From Pontibacillus yanchengensis Y32 (GTDB taxonomy: Bacteria; Bacillota; Bacilli; Bacillales; BH030062): 54,392 bases of DNA. The DNA lies in assembly GCF_000770635.1 (NCBI RefSeq), contig NZ_AVBF01000025.1:1-54392 (forward strand). Direction: 5' to 3'. The position numbers and the translations under genes were made by a program. This document shows positions 25,201 through 34,855 of this stretch, piece after piece. The stretch's first letter is position 1, and each line of letters opens with the position of its first letter. The notes under the pieces are model-generated. The model had not been told where the DNA came from and did no database searches. It saw nothing but the letters and a program-made list of their open reading frames with translations.

Positions 25201-26052
25201 TTATTCTTCTAATCCTGCTACCCCAAAGCCACCCGCTCCAGAATGAGTCGAAATCATACCGCCTGCTTGGATCCACCTTATATCGTGGAACCCATTTTCT
25301 ACAGCAACTTCATCCATCCGTCGCTTGACCCTTTCATCTAGCCCTTTTGAGTAGATAAAATAAAGCTGCTTTCTATCGATGTTGAATTCCTTTAAGTAAT
25401 CACTGAACATTTTTTCCGTAGCGCCACTCATTTTCCCGCGGTACTTTTTAGTAGACATAAGCTTTCCATCCTTCAACTCTATACATGGCTTTATTTTCAA
25501 CATTGTGCCAATCAGAGAAGCCATATTGCTTACTCGTCCTCCCGCTTTAAGAAACTCAAGACTGCCTGGGATAAAAGCAAGCCTCGATTTAGGAACAATT
25601 GCCTCAATTTTTTCAACTAAATGTGCTGGTTCAATGCCAGGTTCTTTTTGTAATAATTCTGCGGCATACAATACAATTGCGGCTAACCCACCAGTAACGT
25701 TCAGAGCATCAATGAGAAAGATATCTTCAAATTCTTCCGCAGCAATGACAGCATTTTGAAAGGAAGAAGACGCTTTTGAGGTATAACCAATATGTACTAT
25801 GATGCAATCTGGGAATTTCTCTCTTATATTTGAAAAAAACTCCTGATACTCATAAGCATTCGTGGAGGTTGTAGAGGGTATTTTCTTCGTGCGTTCATAA
25901 TAGTCATAAATATCCTGGACCGGTAGATGACCATCTAAATAGTCTTCTCCATCCATAATGATGTGCATGGGAACTACTTGAATCTCGTACTTTTCGGCTA
26001 AATCAACTGGTAAATCGGCACCACTTTCGGTCGATAAGATGATTCTACCCAT
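25201..26052 (-). CDS. DegV family fatty-acid-binding protein
   Basis: 283 residues. The DegV start ILSTESGADLP near residue 4 and the family marks TTSTNAYEY near 60, HIGYTSKASSSFQNA near 100 and GGRVSN near 170 are present. DegV/FakB proteins hold a fatty acid for phosphorylation by FakA. No FakA kinase gene is in the window. The ATG has GGGGGAAAT upstream. It stands alone between two gaps. Confidence 0.88.
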   Translation of the reverse strand: MGRIILSTESGADLPVDLAEKYEIQVVPMHIIMDGEDYLDGHLPVQDIYDYYERTKKIPSTTSTNAYEYQEFFSNIREKFPDCIIVHIGYTSKASSSFQNAVIAAEEFEDIFLIDALNVTGGLAAIVLYAAELLQKEPGIEPAHLVEKIEAIVPKSRLAFIPGSLEFLKAGGRVSNMASLIGTMLKIKPCIELKDGKLMSTKKYRGKMSGATEKMFSDYLKEFNIDRKQLYFIYSKGLDERVKRRMDEVAVENGFHDIRWIQAGGMISTHSGAGGFGVAGLEE

Positions 26053-26253
26053 TCTATTTCCCCCTTGGTTCTATTTAAAAAAAGTTCATTCTTCCTACAT
26101 TATGTTTTCATTATACATGGATGACCCTTATCACATGATGATAACTTTTATTTGCTAATTTAAATGTACGCTTCGGGGGAATTGATACCTACTGCAGGGA
26201 AACAGTCTAACTGCTTTGGCCCTCAAGAATTTTGCTAGTAACCATTGAAAAAA

Positions 26254-28185
26254 TTAATTCATATAACGATGCTCCAACAGGCTTTTTAAAATCGAGATTT
26301 CCTGCATTAATTCTGCGCCAACATTTGTTTCTTGTACCTTTTTCCGCTCTAGTTCTTCATCTACCAATCTTCTTACAGATAAAACATCTGTACCATTTTC
26401 CAGGACCTCTTCTTTTGACGTGAATTGTTTATGAGCAACAATCTGCATGCCGTATGAATTAAAAAGTAAGGTGTACCCAGCGATACCTGTTGTGGACTGA
26501 TAAGCCTTGGAAAACCCACCGTCAATCACAATCATTTTCCCATCTGCCTTTACAGGATTTTCCCCTTCAATTTCCTTTACAGGGGTATGTCCATTAATAA
26601 TATGTCCTTGAGCAGGGTCTAAACCGAAATCCGTTAAAATGGTACGACAAATCTCTTGCTTTTCCCGTAAATAATAGTACGGATTTTTTATCTCTTTATG
26701 CGTTTTTTTATCCTTAATAAAATATCTTTCAAATGTGGTCATTTCTTTTTTTCCAAAAAGAGATGAGTATTCTCCTGCCCACAAATACCATATTATATCT
26801 GTTGCTAGATCGTCTGTTTCTTCGGGATGTGCGAACGCGTGTCTTACGTACCACTCAAAAACATCCAATAACTCTCGACCTGCATAGGTGGTATCTCCTA
26901 TTTTCATTCCTACCATGTTACCTTCTTCATCTAACGGAATGCAGCCATGAATTAATAAATTGCCGTTATACTTCAAATACAGACTGCCTCTCTTCATCAA
27001 AAAATTCATATGCCTTGCCAACTTCTCGGAATGCTGGACAGAAAATAGCAGCTTATCTAGTACCTGTGCCTCTTCCTCCAACAATGCTGCGGGCTGTTTT
27101 GGATTGACCGTTTCAAAACACGTATTGTCCAGGGAATACGTATTACCTCGAATCGTTATTTCGTTGCTATCATAGTCCACCTTCTCTAGTAAAAGCCTTC
27201 TTTCCATATGAAAATCAGAACGTCTCTTGATAATCGGACTTTCCAATTTAAATTGAATGATCGCAATGGCTTGATGGATTTTTGCGATTTGTACTTGTTC
27301 ATAGTCAGCCATTTCTTCACCAGCTTGTATTTTCGGTCTAAAAGCTGGATTATCCTCGTAATATTTCTCGGCAAGATTAACAAGAGGTCTAAGATTGATA
27401 CCGTATGCATCCTCAATAATATCCAGGTTGGCGTAGCGCGCACAAATACGAATAATATTGGCAAGGCACACTTTTGACCCAGCAAAAGCACCAATCCACA
27501 ATACATCGTGGTTTCCCCATTGAATATCAACAGAATGATAATTGATCAGTGTATCCATAATTTTATCCGGCTCAGGACCGCGATCATATATATCACCCAC
27601 AACATGAAGGTGGTCCACCACCAGCCTTTGGATCGTATAGGAAAGGCCAATTATAAGCTTCTCGGCTTGTCCTAGGGAAATGATTTGTTGAACAATTTTA
27701 GTATAGTATTCTTCCTTATTAAGATGGTCGCCGGTCTTATACAATAGCTCTTCAATAATAAAAACAAACTGTTTCGGCAATGCATTATGTAATTTCGTAC
27801 GTGTGTACTTTGATGAAACATAGGGGAGGAGCTTAATCATATGGTCAATTGTTTCGGTGTACCATTGATTTAACTCTTGTTCATTGTTCATATTAACCTT
27901 GATTAACTTCACTTTTTCTTCCGGGTAATACACTAATGTGGCAAATTCATTAATTTCTTGATCAGTTAATTCATCCTTAAAAATATCCCATATTTTTTCT
28001 TTTACTTTTCCCGCACCATTCCTTAACACGTGCTGAAAGGCTTGATATTCCCCATGCAAGTCACTAACAAAATGCTCTGTCCCTTTTGGCAGATGTAAAA
28101 TAGCTTCCCGGTTCGCAATCTCCGTAACGATTTCTTCCTCACTATCATACCGTTGAGCTACTAAATCCAATAGTTTCGAATCCAA
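26254..28185 (-). CDS. fbp: Fructose-1,6-bisphosphatase, class III
   Basis: 643 residues, the usual length for the Firmicutes class III enzyme of gluconeogenesis. Metal-binding motifs of the phosphoesterase fold are [12 protein letters not shown] near residue 41, [16 protein letters not shown] near 195, [11 protein letters not shown] near 224, and the late [16 protein letters not shown] near 545. Translation appears to start at TTG with GGAG shortly upstream. The gene stands alone. It opposes the aldolase fda in direction of flux, though the two are 10 kb apart. Confidence 0.93.
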   Translation of the reverse strand: MDSKLLDLVAQRYDSEEEIVTEIANREAILHLPKGTEHFVSDLHGEYQAFQHVLRNGAGKVKEKIWDIFKDELTDQEINEFATLVYYPEEKVKLIKVNMNNEQELNQWYTETIDHMIKLLPYVSSKYTRTKLHNALPKQFVFIIEELLYKTGDHLNKEEYYTKIVQQIISLGQAEKLIIGLSYTIQRLVVDHLHVVGDIYDRGPEPDKIMDTLINYHSVDIQWGNHDVLWIGAFAGSKVCLANIIRICARYANLDIIEDAYGINLRPLVNLAEKYYEDNPAFRPKIQAGEEMADYEQVQIAKIHQAIAIIQFKLESPIIKRRSDFHMERRLLLEKVDYDSNEITIRGNTYSLDNTCFETVNPKQPAALLEEEAQVLDKLLFSVQHSEKLARHMNFLMKRGSLYLKYNGNLLIHGCIPLDEEGNMVGMKIGDTTYAGRELLDVFEWYVRHAFAHPEETDDLATDIIWYLWAGEYSSLFGKKEMTTFERYFIKDKKTHKEIKNPYYYLREKQEICRTILTDFGLDPAQGHIINGHTPVKEIEGENPVKADGKMIVIDGGFSKAYQSTTGIAGYTLLFNSYGMQIVAHKQFTSKEEVLENGTDVLSVRRLVDEELERKKVQETNVGAELMQEISILKSLLEHRYMN

Positions 28186-28585
28186 ATTACTCCATCCCCC
28201 TTCAATCCTGTTCGATTATCAATCATTCACCAAAAATTCCGTTAAATGATTCAATTATAAATCAGACTCCCTACTACATAATAGATTCAATAGTTATATT
28301 TCATTTCCTTTATTTCCTTCATGTACATCAAAGGGGGATACAGGAGATCTGTTGCCCAATCTTTGTTGAAAGCTCGAATTTATGTAACAAAAATGGGTTA
28401 ACTAACGAGAAGCCATTAATATGTTAATCCAAATAATGCTAGATGCCTATTGAATCCTTACTCCTCTATACACAAAGAAATAAGAAATATCTCCCATTTC
28501 CTTTCTTTCCCATTATGTGTAGATTACCCTTTCATTTTTGGGGGTATGGAATACTGTTGAATGAATGAAGGAGGACGAATTTATT
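28186..28585. other. Intergenic gap without a recognised gene
   Basis: This AT-rich stretch lies between the divergent fbp and the broken stress-protein gene. I see no open frame with a ribosome site and no clear stem. A GGGTAT at 28542 could be a sigma-B -10 box, but no matching -35 is found at the right distance. Confidence 0.5.
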
Positions 28586-29356
28586 ATGGATAGACGAATT
28601 ATTGGTGGCGTTTTTTCTAAAGTAGGACATGCTGAGAAAGCCATATCAGACTTATAGCACCATGGATATGGTTCTGATGATATTTCTGTATTTGCTAAAG
28701 ACAAGAGCAAAGTAAATGTCCTAGAAAGTGAAATGGACACATCTGTTACATCTGATCATGGCGGTCGTGGAAAGAATGCAGGAAAAGGAGCAGGATTAGG
28801 CGCAATCTCCGGAGGTGCATTAGGTGGAATTGGTGGTTTAATTGCAGGTCTTGGACTCCTTGCCATCCCTGGTATTGGGCAAGTTGCTGCAGCCGGTCCT
28901 ATTGCGTCCGCACTCACTGGTGCTGGAGTTGGCGCAGGTGGAGGCGGAATTGTCGGTGCCCTCGTTGGAGCAGGCATGTCTGAGCAGGACGCAAAGCAGT
29001 ACGAAAACCATTTAAAAGACGGGAAAATCATCGTAATTGTAGAAGCGACAGAGAAATTACAAGACAAAGTTTACCGCACATTCCTGTCCAATCATACAGA
29101 AAACAAATCCATGTATCCTGATTATTATCAAACACATGACGACACTTCTCATCATGAAGACAATCAACATACCTATGAGGAAACTTCTAATCATAATCAT
29201 GAAGACACATCTCACTACTCTGATGATCATCATAATCATGAAGGCACGTCTGACTATACTGATGAACATCATACCCATGAAGAGGACACCTATAGTGAAG
29301 AACCTACCAACCATAAGGAAGAAAAGAAGCGTTCAAGAATATTAAAAAGAAAGTAA
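28586..29356 (+). pseudogene. General stress protein 17M-like gene with in-frame TAG
   Basis: A strong site AAGGAGG precedes the ATG at 28586. The frame runs MDRRIIGGVFSKVGHAEKAI SDL, then TAG at 28655-28657, then HHGYGSDDISVFAKD and on to a stop at 29354. Both sides are in the same frame and match the YflT/17M pattern, in which a Lys or Gln normally follows DL. A single C-to-T change (CAG to TAG) would explain it. After the stop come a glycine-rich hydrophobic middle (near residues 60-130) and a His, Glu, Thr and Ser-rich tail with repeated HNHE.TS units. An internal ATG at 28733 could restart translation, but its ribosome site is poor. Confidence 0.8.
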
Positions 29357-29482
29357 CCTTTACGTTGTACATTCTTTTATCGTGACTAAGTTCACATTCA
29401 TTAGGGTAAAAAAAGGACTTTTCTAGCTAAGTGCTTCTTTCTTCGAAGAAGCACTTGCAACCTCCCCGAAGCAGAGGTGTAT

Positions 29483-29519
29483 AAAAACGCCCCCACGAAC
29501 AAGCGTTGGTTCGTGGGGG
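29483..29519 (-). terminator. Terminator of the alpha/beta hydrolase gene at 29673
   Basis: CCCCCACGAAC pairs with GTTCGTGGGGG. On the minus strand CGTTTTTAT follows. It lies about 150 bases past the hydrolase stop. A second inverted repeat (29429-29456) without a T run lies nearby. Confidence 0.75.
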
Positions 29520-29672
29520 TCTCTTAAGTTCAAGTCACTCTATTCGAATACTTCTTATGAAGATCTCTATTTTCAGGTGATCGAAAAGGAAAGCTTTATA
29601 AAGTTAGTCAGAACAGAAAATTTATTAACACTCTTAGTCTTAACGATTTTATTACTACTCCTGCACTCTTGT

Positions 29673-30488
29673 TTACATAGAAGTAGTCAATAGTTTGTTA
29701 CTGTTTAATCCCCCTCTATTCTTCTGAATGAATGCTATAACGTTGGCATTGAATTCTTCAGGCTTATCTATGTTGACCACATGTCCACTACGTTCCAATA
29801 TCACTAATTCTGCATTTGCAAGATGTTTTATATCGCTTTTTAATCCTTTTTTAAACATATGGTCCTCTTCTCCAGTAATGTAGAGCTTCGGTACGCTTGA
29901 TGCATTCTCCTTTATCCCATTCATTGTCGAACGAATAAACTGGACTAAGTTGTACCAACCTAAAAACTCTTCCCGTTTCATGCTTTTTGCTTCTCTTATA
30001 AATGCGTTCCTAGATTCTTTGTGGTTTTGTTTCGGCATCAATATATGTGCAAATAAGGAATATAACCATATATGAGGCGTTACATTTTTCATCATTCTTC
30101 CAAGGGTTAGGAGGAATTTGGAACCAAGAGTCAGTTTCGTAATCACTCCTCCCAATACGGCTGTTTTCACTCTTTCTGGCGATTTCGATAAAATACTATG
30201 TATAATAACAGAACCCAAGGAAATTCCTATAAAATGGGCTTTTTTGATGTGAAGTTCATCCAATACACGAACGACTTCCTTGGCAGCAACTTCAAACGAA
30301 AAAGGTTTATTATAACTAACTGTACTTGGCGATTTTTTATGACCAGGAAGATGGATAGCCACGATATTATATGAATCTCTCAACGCTTTAATTTGTTTAT
30401 AGAATATACTTGAACTTCCACCTATCCCGTGCAGAAGTATGATGTAATCCCTTGATTTGTCATTTCCAAATAATTTATATTCAAGCAT
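29673..30488 (-). CDS. Alpha/beta hydrolase
   Basis: About 271 residues, cytoplasmic. The oxyanion motif is LLHGIGGSSS near residue 20, the nucleophile elbow FIGISLGS near 90, the acidic residue GEEDHMF near 210 and the catalytic His RSGHVVNIDKPEEF near 238. This is the classical order of the fold, as in small esterases and haloperoxidase-like enzymes. The ATG at 30488 has AAAGGTG nine bases upstream. A frame extension to 30515 has none. The substrate is unknown. Confidence 0.82.
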   Translation of the reverse strand: MLEYKLFGNDKSRDYIILLHGIGGSSSIFYKQIKALRDSYNIVAIHLPGHKKSPSTVSYNKPFSFEVAAKEVVRVLDELHIKKAHFIGISLGSVIIHSILSKSPERVKTAVLGGVITKLTLGSKFLLTLGRMMKNVTPHIWLYSLFAHILMPKQNHKESRNAFIREAKSMKREEFLGWYNLVQFIRSTMNGIKENASSVPKLYITGEEDHMFKKGLKSDIKHLANAELVILERSGHVVNIDKPEEFNANVIAFIQKNRGGLNSNKLLTTSM

Positions 30489-30956
30489 TCCAAAAAACAC
30501 CTTTCTTAAAACCAACCATCATGGACTTTTCCCTGATTTCTTTTTCTTCATTCTATCATTTTCTTATTTTTTTATTATACATTCAACACAAATTCTATTT
30601 TGGAGGTTCTATCTATATTAAAGAGAATTGAGGTGAATGCAATTTGGTATATGAGCAATAAGCTTAATATCCAAATACTATTAGTTCTTGATTGATCAGT
30701 CCAGGTATCTAGTATTATGACTTAAAGCATAGAGATGGTACACTTCATGCCTTCAACTAAAGCTGCATGTTAACCCCTGAATTAACTAGTGAGGAAAAAT
30801 ACCCGGTTCATTAAGGATAAAAAAGACTTCTCAAAAGTTTGTTTAACTAGTGAGAAGCCTCTGATATTACTCAACATGTATTAAATCGTTCCTTTTAAAG
30901 TTCAAGTAAATATGAACTACGTGAGCAAGTCTCCCAGGAACAGGTGCCTTATTAAT
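30489..30956. other. Intergenic gap with one hairpin repeat
   Basis: This AT-rich region lies between two minus-strand genes. Apart from the hairpin repeat at 30825-30861 I see no supported gene, RNA or promoter in it. Confidence 0.5.
30825..30861. repeat. GACTTCTC hairpin repeat, copy 2
   Basis: GACTTCTCAAAAGTTT and AACTAGTGAGAAGCCTC pair. An A run precedes it, so on the minus strand it ends in TTTTTT and could act as a terminator for the FHA gene upstream of it. Confidence 0.7.
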
Positions 30957-31628
30957 TCACTCTTTTAACGATGCCACATACCCAAGACCCCGGATATTCT
31001 CAATACTAATGTGGTTATCAATCTTTTTGCGAATACGGTAGATCACTGCATTCAGTTCTTCTGTTGTTACGTCTGGCACATCGCCTTCCGTAAAGGAGCG
31101 TTCGGGCCAGGCGGCTTTCTTAATGTCGTCTTTGGAAATGAATTGATCTATATTCTCAAGAAGTGGTTCGATACATCGATATTCTTTTGGTGAGAAGGAG
31201 GCGGTTGCACCATTTACAGTCACTTGGTGGAAATTGGGTACGAGCTCTAATCCACGGTTTGTATCCGGCATGTCTTGCAGCGCTGTAAAGTCAGAAGTTT
31301 GATCGATAAGCTCGGTCGTGAAGGTAAGCTTAATCACACCGTCAGAAAGATGGATTTGATCCTTATTTTGTAAATGGTATTCTTTCGCATCTATTAGGCG
31401 GTTGTTGTTCACATAAGTACCATGTTTACTGCCCAAATCCTTAATTACATAGCGCTCGCCTTGTTTTGTAATGGTGGCATGTCTTCTCGATACAAATATG
31501 TTCTCGAATATAATATCTGGTCGCCACTGATGAACCTTTCTCCCCATTATGGTTTCAGATTTTGTCAGAGGAATGATAGCACCTTGCTCAAACGGTGTGC
31601 CTAACTGAACAATCAAATAACTCATCAT
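30957..31628 (-). CDS. FHA domain fused to OmpR-type winged helix
   Basis: 223 residues, cytoplasmic. The N-terminal FHA domain (near 8-100) shows the phosphothreonine-binding residues in ETIMGRK, SRRHA and LGSKHGTYVNN. The C-terminal part (near 135-220) looks like a Trans_reg_C winged helix: FSPKEYRCIEPLLEN, a helix with LNAVIYRIRKKID and the wing IENIRGLGYV. A transcription factor that reads a phosphorylated partner is a reasonable inference. No Ser/Thr kinase or phosphatase gene is next to it. An ATG at 31625 is an equally good start, since AGGAG lies before both. Confidence 0.85.
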   Translation of the reverse strand: MMSYLIVQLGTPFEQGAIIPLTKSETIMGRKVHQWRPDIIFENIFVSRRHATITKQGERYVIKDLGSKHGTYVNNNRLIDAKEYHLQNKDQIHLSDGVIKLTFTTELIDQTSDFTALQDMPDTNRGLELVPNFHQVTVNGATASFSPKEYRCIEPLLENIDQFISKDDIKKAAWPERSFTEGDVPDVTTEELNAVIYRIRKKIDNHISIENIRGLGYVASLKE

Positions 31629-31782
31629 ACTCTCTCCTACGTCACTATAATTAAACTATCATCCAATCACCATAGTTCTACTATTGTATGCTTGTGAGGT
31701 TTCTTCTACGATTAAAAAGAACTTAGATTTATAGTCTAATATACCGATTCCATTCAGGCAAATCGAGTTACAGGAGGATACT

Positions 31783-32478
31783 ATGATAAAGAAATTACTT
31801 ATAGCGGCAATCATTATTCTTGTGTTAATCCTATTACTATTCGGTACATATAAGTTATCCAAATCAAGAACATTTCAGCTGTTTGGTGACCTGACACACA
31901 GAGTAGAAACAGATGAGAAGCTTGTAGCACTTACGTTTGACGATGGCCCAACCGAAAATATCCAAGACGTCCTCCCATTGCTAGAGAAATACAACGCCAA
32001 AACGACCTTCTTCGTAAATGGAAAAGCTCTAGAGGAAAATCCTGAACTTGGTAAAGAGATTGTTGCTGCCGGCCATGATCTAGGCAACCATACGTATTCC
32101 CATGAGCAGATGGTTCTGAAAAGCCCTTCCTTTATTAAAAAAGAGGTGGAGAGTACGACCAAACTCATTCGGAATACAGGATACGAAGGAGAAATCGATT
32201 TCCGTCCACCATTTGGAAAAAAACTATTCGGCTTACCTTTCTATTTGAACAAAATCGGTATGGAAACCATCATGTGGGACGTAGAACCAGATACATACGC
32301 TTCCACTTCAAACGATAAAATTCAATATGTAATAGAACATGTGCAGCCTGGCTCCATCATCCTATTCCATCCCATGTATGACGACAGCGAAAAAGTCGTG
32401 GAGACACTCAAGGGGATATTACGCCACTTAACAGAAGAAGGCTACGAGGTTGTAACTGTGAATACATTACAGCAATAA
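31783..32478 (+). CDS. Polysaccharide deacetylase
   Basis: 231 residues. A hydrophobic anchor (residues 5-24) puts the catalytic domain outside. NodB-homology motifs: VALTFDDGPTENI near 45, GHDLGNHTYSHEQM near 95 (metal-binding His pair), FRPPFGKK near 135 and GSIILFHPMYDD near 190. It should remove acetyl groups from a cell-wall or related polysaccharide. CAGGAGG precedes the ATG. It is monocistronic and shares a bidirectional terminator with the convergent Ig-repeat gene. Confidence 0.88.
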   Translation: MIKKLLIAAIIILVLILLLFGTYKLSKSRTFQLFGDLTHRVETDEKLVALTFDDGPTENIQDVLPLLEKYNAKTTFFVNGKALEENPELGKEIVAAGHDLGNHTYSHEQMVLKSPSFIKKEVESTTKLIRNTGYEGEIDFRPPFGKKLFGLPFYLNKIGMETIMWDVEPDTYASTSNDKIQYVIEHVQPGSIILFHPMYDDSEKVVETLKGILRHLTEEGYEVVTVNTLQQ

Positions 32479-32586
32479 ACTGCGCCTGTCAGCAGTTAAA
32501 CTTAGAAAGTTATTCTAAACGTAAGCAAATACCCTTAGCATGACACAAAACTATATATTCGTACTCGATTAGAAATTAGTAGACAA

Positions 32587-32620
32587 TATAAAAAATGGGG
32601 AGGCATCCTCCCCATTTTTT
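32587..32620. terminator. Bidirectional terminator between convergent genes
   Basis: ATGGGGAGG and CCTCCCCAT pair, with an A run on the left and a T run on the right. It can end the deacetylase on the plus strand and the Ig-repeat gene on the minus strand. Confidence 0.9.
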
Positions 32621-32661
32621 ATATTTACCTAAAAGAATCTTTTATATCTCCATTAAGCCAT

Positions 32662-34491
32662 CTACGGACAACTCGTAATAAATGTTTGCGGAGACCCTTG
32701 TGCAACAAATGGAACAATTGTTTCTAAGGTAGTAGTAGTTAAATCATCAGCAAAGATTTCCCATGTAATGACATCGGTAACTGCATCCAACGTAGCAGTG
32801 ATGCTTACTTGAAACGTTCTCGGAGGCCCATTATTGATTCTACCATGTGCTTCCCCCTGTAACTTTGCAATCGTTCCTTCCTCATTACAAGAAATACTTG
32901 TTCTCCTTCCTCGTGTGAATTGAAAAGTATCTCCTCGAGCGTTAAATGTAAAATTAAAGTTGTCAACTGCCGGATTACACCCTCCAGTCGGAGAAGCTCC
33001 ACACTGCACCACCGTAATATTCAATGTCCCCGTTACATCCTGTTGTTGTCCAAAGCGCGTAATCCTTATGTTAGCACCAGGTTGAGGATTTCCTTGCGTG
33101 TCTAAACGAAATTTACACGGACAATCCTGAGAAGGACAATCAACTTCAACAGTATTAGGTCCAGCACTGACGGTTTCTCCTCCTACTGTGGTAGACGCTG
33201 TGATGGTGATAGTTTCCTCTACGCCCACTTCTCCAATGACCAAGTTAGTCGAAAAAGTACCATCCTCTTTGGTGATAGCGGGATTGTGATCAAGGAAGAC
33301 ATCTTCACTTGTCGTGTCTATTTCGAAGAAAACAGGCTCGTTTGGAACAGTACCATCATCGCATAAAAGCCTCCCTGTAACGGCACCTCCCTCACATCCA
33401 ACAGCTTCCGGTGTATCCAAACTCAACCTCGGATTCGTACAAGACGTCACACAACCTGCACGAACTAAATTTGTATTGGAAACCGATGTACCATGGATAG
33501 TCGCACTGGCCGTATAATCCACTCCCTCTTGAACTGGTGTTCCCGCTTCTACGATCACCTCTGAAGAGAATGACCCATCGGGCCCTGTCTTTGCCAGAGA
33601 GGGCTGGAAAGTTAATATGTCGGATGTACTAGATAGAAAAACTACAATATTCGGTACAGGTGCCTCATCACACAATACCCGTCCTGTGATAGTTGCTTCA
33701 CAGCTAATTGGTCCAGGGTTATCCAACTCAATAATGGGTGCATCGCATTCCCGGCAATCCAACTGTAAAGTGATCGGGTCAGAGACAGCTGTATTCCCTC
33801 CCACCGTAACGGAGGTTCTTACCGTAACAGTTTCATCAGCACTAAAATAAGGAACCAGCAAAGTAGAGTAATCACCATTAGCGTCTGTTATAGCGGGATT
33901 TGGGATTAACAACACGTTTTGGGTGTTGCCTTCCACAGAAAAAAGAACTGGAACACCAGCTAATGGTCCTTCCACTTCACAATCTAACCTACCCGCAAGG
34001 TTAATTCCACCACACCCTACTGTAATGATTTGTTCCAAGGCGTTCTCTCTCTTTCTAAGAAATCCTTCTTGAGGGTTCAGCGTTAACACTGGATCAGTAC
34101 ATTGAATACACCCCGCTCTTAACATGATTGTATCCGAAGCTTCCTTACTATCAACGACGGCCCTAGCTTGTATAGTCACCCCTCCCTGAACTGGAGTACC
34201 ATCTGCTACCGAGACCGTAGTAGAGAAACGCCCTCGTTTATCCGTGACTGGATTAGGATTATCAAAAGTTAAAGCAGATAAAGAACTGCTTAGTTTCACA
34301 ACTTCCCCGGAGACAGGTTGCAAATCACACTTGAGAACACCAGCAATAAGTCCCTCACAACTAATATTAATTGGATTATCTAATTGTATTACTGGGTTAT
34401 TACATAGTTTATGTGGGAAAATGTCTGCACAACCATTCGGGAAATTAGTAGGTCTACAATCAATTTGGGACGTTCGCTTATTTTTCTTCAC
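32662..34491 (-). CDS. Cysteine-rich Ig-like repeat protein, candidate spore-surface protein
   Basis: About 609 residues, with no signal peptide or membrane segment. After a Cys-rich start there are four Ig-like units of about 105 residues. Units 1 and 3 are alike (ending in RAGC), and units 2 and 4 are alike (NPAIT, VTVGG or TTVGG, ending in LDC or VDC). A different C-terminal domain of about 150 residues starts at DCPCKFRLDTQG. Cysteines sit at unit borders, which suits disulphide crosslinking. Translation probably starts at GTG 34491 with AGGAGG six bases before. A sigma-K-like promoter lies upstream. Spore coat or outer-layer function is inferred; I recognise no named family. Confidence 0.75.
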   Translation of the reverse strand: MKKNKRTSQIDCRPTNFPNGCADIFPHKLCNNPVIQLDNPINISCEGLIAGVLKCDLQPVSGEVVKLSSSLSALTFDNPNPVTDKRGRFSTTVSVADGTPVQGGVTIQARAVVDSKEASDTIMLRAGCIQCTDPVLTLNPQEGFLRKRENALEQIITVGCGGINLAGRLDCEVEGPLAGVPVLFSVEGNTQNVLLIPNPAITDANGDYSTLLVPYFSADETVTVRTSVTVGGNTAVSDPITLQLDCRECDAPIIELDNPGPISCEATITGRVLCDEAPVPNIVVFLSSTSDILTFQPSLAKTGPDGSFSSEVIVEAGTPVQEGVDYTASATIHGTSVSNTNLVRAGCVTSCTNPRLSLDTPEAVGCEGGAVTGRLLCDDGTVPNEPVFFEIDTTSEDVFLDHNPAITKEDGTFSTNLVIGEVGVEETITITASTTVGGETVSAGPNTVEVDCPSQDCPCKFRLDTQGNPQPGANIRITRFGQQQDVTGTLNITVVQCGASPTGGCNPAVDNFNFTFNARGDTFQFTRGRRTSISCNEEGTIAKLQGEAHGRINNGPPRTFQVSITATLDAVTDVITWEIFADDLTTTTLETIVPFVAQGSPQTFITSCP

Positions 34492-34522
34492 ACACATCCT
34501 CCTTGAATAACACTATTTTGAT

Positions 34523-34550
34523 TAGTCTATGACAGGAGAAAAAGGAAGTG
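34523..34550 (-). promoter_or_regulatory. Candidate sigma-K-type promoter of the Ig-repeat gene
   Basis: On the minus strand CACT (34547-34550) is followed, 16 bases after its AC, by CATAGACTA (34523-34531). This matches the late mother-cell pattern AC, then CATAnnnTA. It lies about 30 bases before the start codon. Confidence 0.55.
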
Positions 34551-34624
34551 ATATATGCAATCACCCAAATAATTGCATTATGTTGAAGTGATTATTAACA
34601 TGTTTCACACTTCCTTTTAAAAAA

Positions 34625-34665
34625 GACTTCCCAAAAGTTTAATAAACTAATGAGAAGCCTTTTTT
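34625..34665. repeat. GACTTCTC hairpin repeat, copy 3
   Basis: GACTTCCCAAAAGTTTAATA and AACTAATGAGAAGCC pair, with an A run before and a T run after. It looks like a bidirectional terminator between the broken gene and the Ig-repeat gene. Confidence 0.75.
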
Positions 34666-34723
34666 ATGATTAGCATTTAGTTATTTGAACCCTGGGGATT
34701 ACTTAAACTTCTATCATCAGTAG

Positions 34724-34760
34724 AGAAGCTTACTATTCGCTAGTCTTACAGTAAGCTTCT
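34724..34760. repeat. Inverted repeat in the 34.5-35.1 kb gap
   Basis: Arms AGAAGCTTACT and AGTAAGCTTCT are separated by 15 bases. No T run follows on either strand, so its role is open. Confidence 0.6.
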
Positions 34761-34855
34761 TAGATTTCTACTTACTTTTCATAAAAAGAAAAACAAGTAG
34801 GTAGTCAACCACGATCTTTTGATTTGCCCTACTCTATTCCCCTAGTTCATCTTGT

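Noticed and set aside
28756-29314. Overlapping minus-strand frames (103 and 85 codons) opposite the broken stress gene
   Set aside because: They are the complement of a glycine-rich and then His-rich coding sequence, which removes stops on the other strand by composition.
28733-29356. Independent gene starting at the internal ATG
   Set aside because: The upstream part is in the same frame, matches the same family and has a far better ribosome site. One stop codon separates them.
33777-34510. Plus-strand frames opposite the Ig-repeat gene
   Set aside because: They repeat with the Ig units on the other strand and lack ribosome sites, so they are shadows.
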